Positions 47,213 to 55,268 of a DNA stretch of 64,000 nucleotides are shown here, piece by piece. The DNA comes from Anaerolineae bacterium (GTDB lineage: Bacteria > Chloroflexota > Anaerolineae > Aggregatilineales > Aggregatilineaceae). How positions within the stretch are numbered: position 1 is the stretch's first letter; every line of letters begins with the position of its first letter. The notes beneath the pieces are model-generated. The model did no database searches. It was given only the letters and a program-made list of their open reading frames with translations, and was not told the DNA's origin. Made by a program: the position numbers and the translations under genes. The stretch lies in NCBI GenBank assembly GCA_018432315.1, contig JAHDLB010000004.1, forward strand, positions 1 to 64,000, given 5' to 3'.

Positions 47213-48568
47213 ATGATGGCCTTTCTCAAAAACCGGTGGTTGTGGCTGGCGCTGGACGTGATCTTGCTGGTCGGGCTGTCGCTGTACGTCGGCGCGGGGA
47301 CCGATAACGTGCCGTTCCACGGCGACGAGTCCAGCCTGATCTACATGAGCCGCGACTACCATTACCTCGTTCAGCAGCGCGACCTGGACCGCGTGCTCTA
47401 CACCGAGTCGCCGGAGAATCCCTCTGAGCAGGAGCTGCGCCTGTTGAACGGGACGGTCGGCAAGATGGCGATGGGCCTCGCCTGGGACCTGGGCGGGTAC
47501 ACCGTCGAGGACCTCAACGAGCCGTGGGCGTGGGGCCTGGGCTGGGACCTCAACGCGGCCATGCTGCACGTCCCCACGGATGACGTGCTCTACGCGGCGC
47601 GCCTGTCGTCGGCAGTGCTGACCATCATCAGCGTGTGGGCGGTGTTCGCCATCACCCTCGCCGCGTTCCCGAACCACCTGGCCGCCTGGGCCGCGAGCCT
47701 GATCTACGCCACGACGCCCGCCCTGCTGCTCAACGGGCGGCGCGCCATGATGGAAGGCTCGCTGCTGGCCTTCTCGGCGCTAACCGTGCTGGCCGCCCTG
47801 CTGGTGATCCGCGAGCAGGCGCGCGACCCCCGGCCCCGGCGCGGCGTTTTGCTGGCCTGGACGGCGGCCTGGGCCGTCGCCGGCGGGTTCGCCATCGCCA
47901 GCAAGCACACGGCGGTGATGACGGTCGCCGTTACGTTCGCGATCATCGCGCTGGAGCCGGCGATCCGCAAGCGCCGCTGGGAATGGCCCCACTGGCGGCG
48001 GCTCGCCCGCTGGACCGGCGCCGGGCTGCTGGTGATCCTGACGTTCCTGGCGCTGACCCCGGCCTGGTGGTCCGACCTGGTGGGGATGCCGGATCGCGTG
48101 CTGACCATGCGGCGGAACATGCTCGATGCCCAGGTCGAGAAATACGGCGGCTACGAGACGCTCGACGACCGGCTGGTTGGCCTGTTCGAGGGCATGTTCT
48201 CCGCCGAGCCGCAGTATTACGAAGACCGGATGTGGGACGATTTCCCGGTCATTCAGGACGAGATCGCCGCCTATGAAGCGACGCTGCTCGACGGGCGGGC
48301 CGGGGGGCCGGTGTGGGGCGCGCTGCTGTTGATCGCGTTCGCGGCGGGGCTGGTCGCGCTGGGCTACCGCTGGCGGGCGGGCCCGGCGTGGGCGGTGCTG
48401 GTCTGGACGGCGGTCACGGCGCTGGGCCTGCTGGCGCTGACGCCTTTCGACTGGCAGCGCTATTACCTGCCCCTGCAAGCGCCGGTCGCCGTCGTCGCCG
48501 GGATCGGCGCGGTGCGCTTCGTGTGGTACGTCCTGACGGCGCTGCTGCCCGTGGCGCCGGAAGCCTGA
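47213..48568 (+). CDS. GT39-like membrane glycosyltransferase (ArnT/PMT superfamily)
   Basis: 451 aa with about ten hydrophobic helices. The first extracytoplasmic loop holds HGDESSLIYMSRDY, with the Asp-Glu pair that GT-C enzymes use. Such proteins move a sugar from a polyprenyl-phosphate donor to lipid, glycan or protein outside the membrane. Two adjacent ATGs (47213, 47216) follow the terminator closely, with little ribosome site; an upstream reading through the terminator is rejected. A larger relative follows after six bases. Confidence 0.82.
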   Translation: MMAFLKNRWLWLALDVILLVGLSLYVGAGTDNVPFHGDESSLIYMSRDYHYLVQQRDLDRVLYTESPENPSEQELRLLNGTVGKMAMGLAWDLGGYTVEDLNEPWAWGLGWDLNAAMLHVPTDDVLYAARLSSAVLTIISVWAVFAITLAAFPNHLAAWAASLIYATTPALLLNGRRAMMEGSLLAFSALTVLAALLVIREQARDPRPRRGVLLAWTAAWAVAGGFAIASKHTAVMTVAVTFAIIALEPAIRKRRWEWPHWRRLARWTGAGLLVILTFLALTPAWWSDLVGMPDRVLTMRRNMLDAQVEKYGGYETLDDRLVGLFEGMFSAEPQYYEDRMWDDFPVIQDEIAAYEATLLDGRAGGPVWGALLLIAFAAGLVALGYRWRAGPAWAVLVWTAVTALGLLALTPFDWQRYYLPLQAPVAVVAGIGAVRFVWYVLTALLPVAPEA

Positions 48569-48574
48569 TCGACC

Positions 48575-51130
48575 ATGGCGGGCTGGCTCGAACCGACGAT
48601 CGTCCTGTTCCCCTTCGCCGCGTGGATGTTCGCGGGCGTCGGGCTGCCGTGGGCGCTGGCGCTGCTGCCCCGCGAATTGTGGCGCGAGCGCGTCACCGTT
48701 CTGGCGGTCGGGTTGGCGCTGGGGCCGGTCGGCCTCACGGCGGTGATGTTCCTGCTCGGCACGTTCGGCACGATCACGCTGGGCGGGACGCTGCTCGGCA
48801 GCGCGCTGGTGGCCGCGCTGGGGCTCGGGCTGGCGTGGCGGCGGCGGGCCGCATTCCCCGCCGGGCCGGACGCTCCCGCGCCGGGGCCGCGCCTGTCGCG
48901 CGCCGAAGGACTGCTGATCGCGGGGATCGCGCTGCTGCTGCTGATCAACGTGATCGTGACGGCGTACTGGCCTTTCCTGGCGTATGACGCGCTGTGGGTC
49001 TACGCCTACAACGCCAAGATTTTCACGATGGAGCGCGCCATCCCGTCCGACATGGGCTACTATCCGCAGCTCGTGCCGCTGGGCTACACGTTCATGCAGC
49101 AGGCATGGGAGGCACTGCACCCCGGCGCGGCCTTCGACGATCACGCCGCGCGGACGATCATCCCCTGGTTCAACATGGCGACCGCGCTCGTGGCGTACGT
49201 CCTGGGGCGGCGCGTCTTCGGGGCGCGGCGAACCGGCCTGCTAGCGGCGGCGTTATGGATGTTCTATCCGCACGTGGCCGCGTGGTACGGCTCCGGCGAC
49301 CTGGAGATCCCGCTGACGCTGTACGTGACCGGCGCGGCGGCCTTTTTCATCGACGCGTGGCAGTCCGGGCGGGCGCGCTCGGCCATCGTGAGCGGGCTGC
49401 TGCTGGCGGGCGCGCTGTGGACCAAGCCCACCGGCGGCGCGCTGGCGCTGGGCGTGATGCTGGCCGTGGCGGGGTGGTGGGCGGCGGTTCGCTTTCGCCC
49501 GGCGGCGGGCTGGCCGAAATTGCGGCTCGCGATCCTTGCAGGGATTGCCAGCGCCCCGATCGGCGGCATGTGGTACCTGCGCAACGTGGCGCTCGGCCAT
49601 ACGGCGGTCGTCTTCCCGGCGGACTACTGGCACAACCTCGCCCAGCGATCCGGGCAAGAGCTGGGCTGGCCGCTGCTGATCGCCGCGCTGGCCGTGTTCG
49701 CCCTGCTGGTTCGCCCCGCGCCGGACCGCGCGCGCCGGGCGCGGATCGCGCTCCCGCTGGCGGCGCTGGCGCTGCTGCTGGCCGGGACGCTGCCCACCGC
49801 CCTGAATCTCGACATCCTCTTCGAGAACCGGAACGTCTGGGAGTGGGTGAAGGGCAACCTGCCCGCCGCGCGGCGGTTTTCGCCGCTGGAAGCCGGGCTG
49901 GTGATGGCGGGCGCGGCGCTGCTGGCCTGGGCCGGGCGCGACCGCTGGCGGGCGCTGCCGCGGGCGCGGCGCGAGGCGGTCCTGCTGCTGTGGGCGCTGC
50001 TGCTGCCCTACGCGGTGGTATGGTTCCTCGATTTCTCGTACCACTACCGGCTCAGTTTCGCGATCGTGCCGCTGCTGGCCGTGCAGGCCGCCGCGCTGAT
50101 CGACGGCGCCGTGTGGCCGTGGCTGGCGGCGGGGCGCGTCCGGCGGTGGGCGGGCGCCGCCTTGATCGCGGGCGCGATCGGGCTGGCGGCGTTCGTCGCG
50201 CTGGAGCACAGCGCCCGGTACTGGCGGGATGGCGGCCTGCCGGACGACACCGCCAAGTACGACGCGGGCAACCCGGCGCTGATGCACCTCGTCCACGCGC
50301 TGGAGGACTACGCCGCCGAACACGGCCCGCCGGTGGTCGCCATCCCCGGCGAGGAGCGGCTGCCGTTCTTCTTCCCCACCTGGGACATTCGCAACAGCCG
50401 CGACCCGGACGACCTGCCCACCCGGCTCGAAGACCTGGCCGGCGCGGATATCTTCGTGCACAGCTCGACGCTCATGACCCTGCTGCAGGACGCGGGCAAC
50501 TGGCCCACGTCGCTGGCGGCGGATGCCGAAGTGGGCGCGGCCTACGCCCGCGAGCGCGTCACCGATCCCCAGGGCGAGCCCTGGCCGACCGTGCTCCAGC
50601 CGATCCCGCTGAATCCCAACGGCGAGCTGGGCGTGTTCGACGGCAGTTTCCTGTTCATGGCCTACACGGTCCACCCCGAGGCGCGGACCAACCCCATCCA
50701 GCCGGGCGGCCCTGCGCCGGGCCGGACGATCATCGGCGGGTTTGCCGAATACCTGGGCCACGACGTGACCGGGCTGGTGTGGTACCGGGGCGACAAGGCG
50801 TTCATCTCGCTGTACTGGCGGCCCACCGAGGAAGCGCCCCCGCCCAAGGATTACAGCGTGTTCATTCACCTGCTCGACGGCGAGGACAACTTGATCGCGG
50901 GATGGGACGGCGAGCCGCTGATGGGTGCTTACCACACGCGCTACTGGCGGCCCGGCGAAACGCTGCTCGATTGGTGGGAAGTGCCGATCCCGGCGGACAT
51001 CCCCACCGGGCCGGTCGAGCTGCGCATCGGGCTGTACGATCCGTTGAGCGGCGAGCGGCTGCCGGTGACGGTCGACGGGCAGCCCGCGGGCGACGCCTTG
51101 ACGATCAGCACGCGGATCGAGGTCAAATAA
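48575..51130 (+). CDS. Large GT39-like membrane glycosyltransferase with C-terminal beta domain
   Basis: 851 aa. About 13 hydrophobic helices up to residue 540, with the GT-C acidic site near LAYDALWVYAYNAKIF in the first large loop and SYHYRLSFAIVPLL later. The last 270 residues are soluble and extracytoplasmic: an EERLPFFFPTWDIRNSRD domain, then a beta-sandwich-like stretch (SVFIHLLDGEDNLIAGWDGEP, WEVPIPADIPTGPVELRIGLYDP) similar to carbohydrate-binding tails on such enzymes. Co-transcribed with the preceding gene. The acceptor is unknown. Its stop codon lies inside a minus-strand terminator. Confidence 0.82.
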   Translation: MAGWLEPTIVLFPFAAWMFAGVGLPWALALLPRELWRERVTVLAVGLALGPVGLTAVMFLLGTFGTITLGGTLLGSALVAALGLGLAWRRRAAFPAGPDAPAPGPRLSRAEGLLIAGIALLLLINVIVTAYWPFLAYDALWVYAYNAKIFTMERAIPSDMGYYPQLVPLGYTFMQQAWEALHPGAAFDDHAARTIIPWFNMATALVAYVLGRRVFGARRTGLLAAALWMFYPHVAAWYGSGDLEIPLTLYVTGAAAFFIDAWQSGRARSAIVSGLLLAGALWTKPTGGALALGVMLAVAGWWAAVRFRPAAGWPKLRLAILAGIASAPIGGMWYLRNVALGHTAVVFPADYWHNLAQRSGQELGWPLLIAALAVFALLVRPAPDRARRARIALPLAALALLLAGTLPTALNLDILFENRNVWEWVKGNLPAARRFSPLEAGLVMAGAALLAWAGRDRWRALPRARREAVLLLWALLLPYAVVWFLDFSYHYRLSFAIVPLLAVQAAALIDGAVWPWLAAGRVRRWAGAALIAGAIGLAAFVALEHSARYWRDGGLPDDTAKYDAGNPALMHLVHALEDYAAEHGPPVVAIPGEERLPFFFPTWDIRNSRDPDDLPTRLEDLAGADIFVHSSTLMTLLQDAGNWPTSLAADAEVGAAYARERVTDPQGEPWPTVLQPIPLNPNGELGVFDGSFLFMAYTVHPEARTNPIQPGGPAPGRTIIGGFAEYLGHDVTGLVWYRGDKAFISLYWRPTEEAPPPKDYSVFIHLLDGEDNLIAGWDGEPLMGAYHTRYWRPGETLLDWWEVPIPADIPTGPVELRIGLYDPLSGERLPVTVDGQPAGDALTISTRIEVK

Positions 51131-51155
51131 AAAACCGGGCAGCGTCTCTGCCCGG
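51126..51155 (-). terminator. Terminator of the CHAD gene, overlapping the convergent stop
   Basis: CCGGGCAG (51135-51142) and CTGCCCGG (51148-51155) form a perfect 8-bp stem with a 5-base loop. The A-run at 51129-51134 becomes a U-run on the minus strand. It overlaps the TAA of the plus-strand glycosyltransferase gene. Confidence 0.85.
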
Positions 51156-51181
51156 CAGCGGGCGCGCCCGCGCGCGCGCGC

Positions 51182-52426
51182 CTACAGCACCGACACCGCC
51201 AGCGCCAGGTCGCGCCGGACCTTGTCGCGGTTGAAATTGGCCCACGCTTTGGGGAAGGTGTCGAGCAGGCGGCGCTTTTCCTCGTCTTTCGCGGCGGCAT
51301 AGGCCAGCACCCCGCTGATGTCGGGCCGCATGACCAGCGGCACGCCGCTGTATGCCTGGTTGTGGTGATCCACGAACTCGCGCAGCATGGTTTCGGCCAC
51401 GTCGGCATCGTTCAGATCGCCCAGGTGATCCTGCATGGTCTTGATCTCGTTGATCACTCCCCGGGCCTCGGAGCCGAGCACCTCTTCGAAGAACTCCAGG
51501 GTATAGCGCAGCCGCTTGAAGTCGATCCGCAGCGCGTGCAGCGTGGAGATCGCCCCGTTGCCGGCCACGGTTTCGTAGGCGCGCACCTGCTCGTAATGCT
51601 CGTAGATCAGGCGCGGCGCCACGTGGCGCACCTGGTAGGCCGCGACGTCGCCCGGTTCGGATGCCAGCGCGCCCGCCCCCGGCGTGATCAGGAATTCGTG
51701 AAAGCGATCCACGAAGCGCGCGTATTTGCCTTTGTCCAGCGTGGCGATGAGCTTGCGCCGGGCTTTGGCGTAACGCTGCTCCCACCCGGCGAGCAGCGGC
51801 GTCAGGTCGGCTTCGGGATGATCCGCCATGAAGCGCTCGGCCTTCTCTTTGAACACGTCCAGGTCGCGCACCGTCCCCAGTGCCCCGGCGATGGTCCGCA
51901 GGTCGCGGCGAAACGGCTCGATCGCCTTCTCGTCGAAGAACGGGCCGAACAGGCCCAGCGCGCTGCGCATCCGGCGCGTGGCGACGCGCATGTCATGGAC
52001 TCCCTCGATGTCCTCGCCCAGCCGGCTGACCGGCTCGTTGAGCAGCATCCGCTCGAAATGGAAGAACAGCGCCTTGCGCCCCGCCTCGGCCATCGGGTCG
52101 TCGGGACTCATGCCGACCGTGTCGCGCAGTTCCAGCGGCAGGCGCGGCATGTCCACGCCGGGCACCGGCGCGGCGGCGGCCTCTTCGGCGTCTGCCTGGG
52201 GAGCGTTGTCGTTCCCCGTCTGGTCGGGGAAAATATCCAGCCCCTGCTGGTTCCAGGCGCGGGTCCAGTGGCGGACGCGGCTCGCGCTGAGGGCCACGGC
52301 GGCGGCGATGTCCGCTGTGGAGGCGCCTTCCGCGCGCATGAGCACGATCCGGGCGCGGCGGGATTCGGCGGGCGTGCCGTGCGTCTGGAAATGGAGCAGC
52401 ACGACGCGGTCCTGGTCTGAGATCAT
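51182..52426 (-). CDS. CHAD-domain protein with N-terminal helix-turn-helix
   Basis: 414 aa. Residues about 20-66 form a homeodomain-like HTH of the IS630/winged type (ARIVLMRAEGASTADIAAAVALSASRVRHWTRAW). From about 110 to 400 is a CHAD domain, an all-helical fold with conserved His and basic residues (VHDMRVATRRMRSALGLFGPFF, LHALRIDFKRLRYTLEFFEE, MQDHLGDLNDADVA). CHAD domains are known to bind inorganic polyphosphate. AAGGAG seven bases upstream fixes the start. The upstream region has a TATAAT (52462-52467) without a -35, and phased TTAA repeats resembling a Pho box. It may link polyphosphate to transcription (inference). Confidence 0.9.
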   Translation of the reverse strand: MISDQDRVVLLHFQTHGTPAESRRARIVLMRAEGASTADIAAAVALSASRVRHWTRAWNQQGLDIFPDQTGNDNAPQADAEEAAAAPVPGVDMPRLPLELRDTVGMSPDDPMAEAGRKALFFHFERMLLNEPVSRLGEDIEGVHDMRVATRRMRSALGLFGPFFDEKAIEPFRRDLRTIAGALGTVRDLDVFKEKAERFMADHPEADLTPLLAGWEQRYAKARRKLIATLDKGKYARFVDRFHEFLITPGAGALASEPGDVAAYQVRHVAPRLIYEHYEQVRAYETVAGNGAISTLHALRIDFKRLRYTLEFFEEVLGSEARGVINEIKTMQDHLGDLNDADVAETMLREFVDHHNQAYSGVPLVMRPDISGVLAYAAAKDEEKRRLLDTFPKAWANFNRDKVRRDLALAVSVL

Positions 52427-52461
52427 GCACGTACTCCTTGTCAGGCGTCACATTTCGAGGG

Positions 52462-52467
52462 ATTATA
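52462..52467 (-). promoter_or_regulatory. -10 element of the CHAD gene
   Basis: Minus-strand TATAAT about 36 bases before the ATG. The hexamer 17 bases upstream (GATTCT) is a poor -35, which suggests activator dependence. A perfect ATAGAT-AGA-ATCTAT inverted repeat lies at 52479-52493. Confidence 0.5.
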
Positions 52468-52493
52468 GCTATTGTAACATAGATAGAATCTAT

Positions 52494-52531
52494 TTAAGAT
52501 AGGTTAAAGAGATTTTAACACCCATCTAACA
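52494..52531. repeat. Phased TTAA repeats, Pho-box-like
   Basis: Four hexamers, TTAAGA (52494), TTAAAG (52504), TTAACA (52515) and CTAACA (52526), start 10, 11 and 11 bases apart in AT-rich DNA between the divergent CHAD and HD genes. A perfect GTTAAA-GAGAT-TTTAAC palindrome (52503-52519) overlaps them. The spacing of about one helical turn fits tandem binding of an OmpR/PhoB-type regulator. Confidence 0.5.
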
Positions 52532-52566
52532 CGCAATGCCTGCGTCCCCGGCGGCCAACCGGCAGG

Positions 52567-53349
52567 ATGCGGGCGGAAAGTTCAGCCATGTGGAGCCACG
52601 ACCATGATCGCGCGGCCATGGCCGCGTTGTTGAACGGGCTGCTGGCCGGCGCCGGCGCGCTGCTGGAGTCGGTCGGTGACTGGGCCGAGCGGCTGGTGAA
52701 CGACCACTCTGCCGGGCTGGCGGCGCAGTTCGTGAACCAGCTCGACGACGAATGGTTCGACGCGCTGCCTCCGGACTCGCTGTGCGAGGAGATTACCGGC
52801 CTGGTCCGCCGGCGGCTGTCCGCCTGGCACCCCGGCTGGCCGCACCTGTGGGGCCACATCCTGCGCGTGACGGGCGCGGCGGTCGCGCTGGCCGAGGAAG
52901 AAAACGCCGATCCGGTCGCCGCGTACCTGATGGGCATCTGCCACGACGTCGCCAAGCTGGACGAGGCGCGCACCGGCGAGCCGCACGAGGAGGGTGGCGC
53001 CGATTTCGCGGGGCGCGTGCTGCGCGGGCACCTGTCTCCCGCCGTGATCGAGACGATCGAGGCCGCCATCCGTAAAGAAGATGATGGGGCGTTGGGGGCC
53101 ATTCTCCACGACGCCGACAAGCTGGACAAGATCGGCGCGGCGGGCGTGCTGCGGCGCATCTCGACCGGCACGGATCCCGGCTGGCTGCCCCCGGCGCTGT
53201 GGCGCGTGGGCGACGATTGGGAACGGTTCCCGCCAATGCACTACGATCTGAGCATCGATCTGGCCCATAGTAAGAGCGATTTTCTGGCCTGGTTCCTCCC
53301 GCTGGCCGAAGACGTCGCTGCCGGGTACGACGACGACGGCGGCCTGTAA
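52567..53349 (+). CDS. HD-domain phosphohydrolase-like protein
   Basis: 260 aa. Metal-binding HD pattern: HLWGHILRVTGAAVAL (His), AYLMGICHDVAKLDEARTGEPHEEGG (His-Asp) and later ILHDADKLDKIGAAG (Asp), as in HD hydrolases of nucleotides or phosphoesters. The N-terminal 75 residues look helical and specific to this protein. ATG 52567 or ATG 52588 may be used; ribosome sites are weak for both. It is divergent from the CHAD gene, sharing a regulatory region. Confidence 0.78.
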   Translation: MRAESSAMWSHDHDRAAMAALLNGLLAGAGALLESVGDWAERLVNDHSAGLAAQFVNQLDDEWFDALPPDSLCEEITGLVRRRLSAWHPGWPHLWGHILRVTGAAVALAEEENADPVAAYLMGICHDVAKLDEARTGEPHEEGGADFAGRVLRGHLSPAVIETIEAAIRKEDDGALGAILHDADKLDKIGAAGVLRRISTGTDPGWLPPALWRVGDDWERFPPMHYDLSIDLAHSKSDFLAWFLPLAEDVAAGYDDDGGL

Positions 53350-53354
53350 AGGGC

Positions 53355-53382
53355 TTGACAGTCTTCGCGGCGGTGCTATGCT
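53355..53382 (+). promoter_or_regulatory. Promoter of the third GT39-like gene
   Basis: Consensus TTGACA (53355-53360), 16-base spacer, TATGCT (53377-53382) preceded by TGC. It begins five bases after the HD gene stop and rules out coding starts upstream of about 53389. Confidence 0.75.
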
Positions 53383-53422
53383 TGCGGGCGGTTCCATCGC
53401 ATATTCAAGGAAAATGATCGGA

Positions 53423-55156
53423 ATGGCTGCAAAGTGGTCTCGCGTCCAACTGGCGCTTATTGTGCTGCTCTTGTTGAGCCAATTCTACCTGCGCGTGCGC
53501 AACCCGCTGGAGATGCCCGCTTTTGTGGACGAGCATTACCACATCGGGCGCGCCGAGATCGTCTACAACTTCGACCGCAACCCGGTCCAGTTCAGCAACG
53601 GCAAGCTGCTGTTCTATTACTGGCTGGGGCTGTTCTTCGTCGGCGGCGACTCGGCGCTGGTGGTCGGGCGGCTGGCGGTGGCCGTGTTCGCGCTGGTCAA
53701 CGGCGCGATGGTCGCCGCGCTCGCGCGCGCCCTGTTCGGGAGCCGCGCTATGCTGCCCGCCCTGCTGGTGTATGCCGTCATGCCGTGGAGCGTGTTCTTC
53801 GAGCGGATGGCGCTGGCCGATCCCTTCGCGGCGGGTATTGCTGCGATCGCGCTCTGGGGGAGTATCCGGCTGGCCCGCATGTCCCGCCCCACGGCGGCGC
53901 GGGGCGCGCTGGTGGGCCTGCTGGTGGCCCTCACGCTGCTCGCCAAGCTGACCACCACCTTCTTCCTGGCGATCCCGGTGGTGGCCGCGCTGCTGCTGTC
54001 CGACATCCGCCCGGCGGCGCACACCCGCGCCGCGTACGAAGCCTGGGGGCGGGCGCTGTGGGCGCGCTATGGCCGCTCCTGGCGCGCGGCGGCAGCCGTC
54101 ATAGCAGCGATCTGGGGCGTGTACATCGTCGCGATGCTGCTCAGCACGTGGCTGGGACGGCGGCCCAAGTTTTTCACCAGCACGCTCGTGGACAGCACGC
54201 CCAATCCGATCAACCTGCTCGACAACCTGATCGCGACCGCCGAAGCCGCCAGCGTGCTGATCTCGATCCCGGTGGCGCTGCTGCTGGTGGCGCTGGCCGC
54301 GGTGGCGATCCGGTGGCGCCCGCGCCAGGGGCTGCTGGCCGTGTGCTGGCTGGCCGCGCTGTGGCTGCCCATTGTGCTCTTCGGCGCCCCGGTCCAGACG
54401 CGATACCTGGCGGTGGGCCTGCCGGCGCTGGCCGTCCTGGCAGGCGGGGGACTCGCCGCGCTGCAGCACCACGCCACGCACTATCGCGCGGCCTATCCCG
54501 CCCTGCTGCCGGGCTTGCGACGGCGGTGGGCGGCGCTGGCGCTGGCGTGGATTGCCATCGCCGGGTGGGTGGTCCTGTTCGCGCTGCCCTTCGGCTGGCA
54601 GGCATCCGGCAAGGCGTCCCGGCTTCGCCTGACGAACGCCGACAGCTTCACCTACCTGTCCGGGCCGTTCAACGGCGCCGGCTCGCGCGAGTCGCTGGCG
54701 TACCTCCGCACCTGGGGGCGGCGCGTCGATGGCCGGATTCCGGCGGTGGGCGTGCTGCTGCACTGCGGCAGCATCCGGCTGCACGTCACCGACGAGTTTG
54801 AGTGGACCTGTTTCGACGCGCGCAACACCGCCGGGCGCGACCAGATTCTGTCCGACGTGCGCCGCTGGACGCCGCTCATGCAGGCGGTGCAGAACTGGCC
54901 GTTCGTCTATCTGATCACCGATATTGGCGAGAATGTCCCCATGCGCGACTACCCGCTGGAGTGGAATCTGGTCTTCATGTCGGCGCGGCCCCAGGGCGGC
55001 AAGATCGTCTCGGTGTGGCGCGTGTCGAACCAGCACGTGGCCGAGGAATCACCCAACCTGTCGCGGACGCAGGCCGGCGAAGACGAGTCCTACGTGCAGG
55101 AGGCCGCGCACGTCCCGGCTGCGTCGGAGACGGTGGCCGGTATCGCGGCTTATTGA
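53423..55156 (+). CDS. GT39-like membrane glycosyltransferase
   Basis: 577 aa with about ten to eleven hydrophobic helices. The first loop carries PAFVDEHYHIGRAEIVYNFDRNP with the Asp-Glu of GT-C catalytic sites; FERMALADPFAAGIAAIALW matches the dolichyl-phosphate-mannose mannosyltransferase family pattern. The C-terminal 160 residues are extracytoplasmic. ATG 53423 is preferred (AAGGA at suitable distance); ATG 53414 is close, and an ATG at 53378 lies inside the -10 element. Donor and acceptor are unknown. Its strand and function match the two GT39-like genes before the CHAD gene. Confidence 0.82.
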   Translation: MAAKWSRVQLALIVLLLLSQFYLRVRNPLEMPAFVDEHYHIGRAEIVYNFDRNPVQFSNGKLLFYYWLGLFFVGGDSALVVGRLAVAVFALVNGAMVAALARALFGSRAMLPALLVYAVMPWSVFFERMALADPFAAGIAAIALWGSIRLARMSRPTAARGALVGLLVALTLLAKLTTTFFLAIPVVAALLLSDIRPAAHTRAAYEAWGRALWARYGRSWRAAAAVIAAIWGVYIVAMLLSTWLGRRPKFFTSTLVDSTPNPINLLDNLIATAEAASVLISIPVALLLVALAAVAIRWRPRQGLLAVCWLAALWLPIVLFGAPVQTRYLAVGLPALAVLAGGGLAALQHHATHYRAAYPALLPGLRRRWAALALAWIAIAGWVVLFALPFGWQASGKASRLRLTNADSFTYLSGPFNGAGSRESLAYLRTWGRRVDGRIPAVGVLLHCGSIRLHVTDEFEWTCFDARNTAGRDQILSDVRRWTPLMQAVQNWPFVYLITDIGENVPMRDYPLEWNLVFMSARPQGGKIVSVWRVSNQHVAEESPNLSRTQAGEDESYVQEAAHVPAASETVAGIAAY

Positions 55157-55268
55157 CGTTGATATGGGTTCCGGGGCGATCGCTGGTTGCACGGCGCCGG
55201 ATTTGTCGCCAGAATACGACTCACGGATAATGCAACCATCCAGATGATCGCCAGGAGACACACGATTT

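Noticed and set aside
52321-52370. Trace of an IS630-type transposase because of the HTH at the start of the CHAD protein
   Set aside because: No DDE catalytic domain, terminal repeats or target duplication; the HTH is in frame with a complete CHAD domain.
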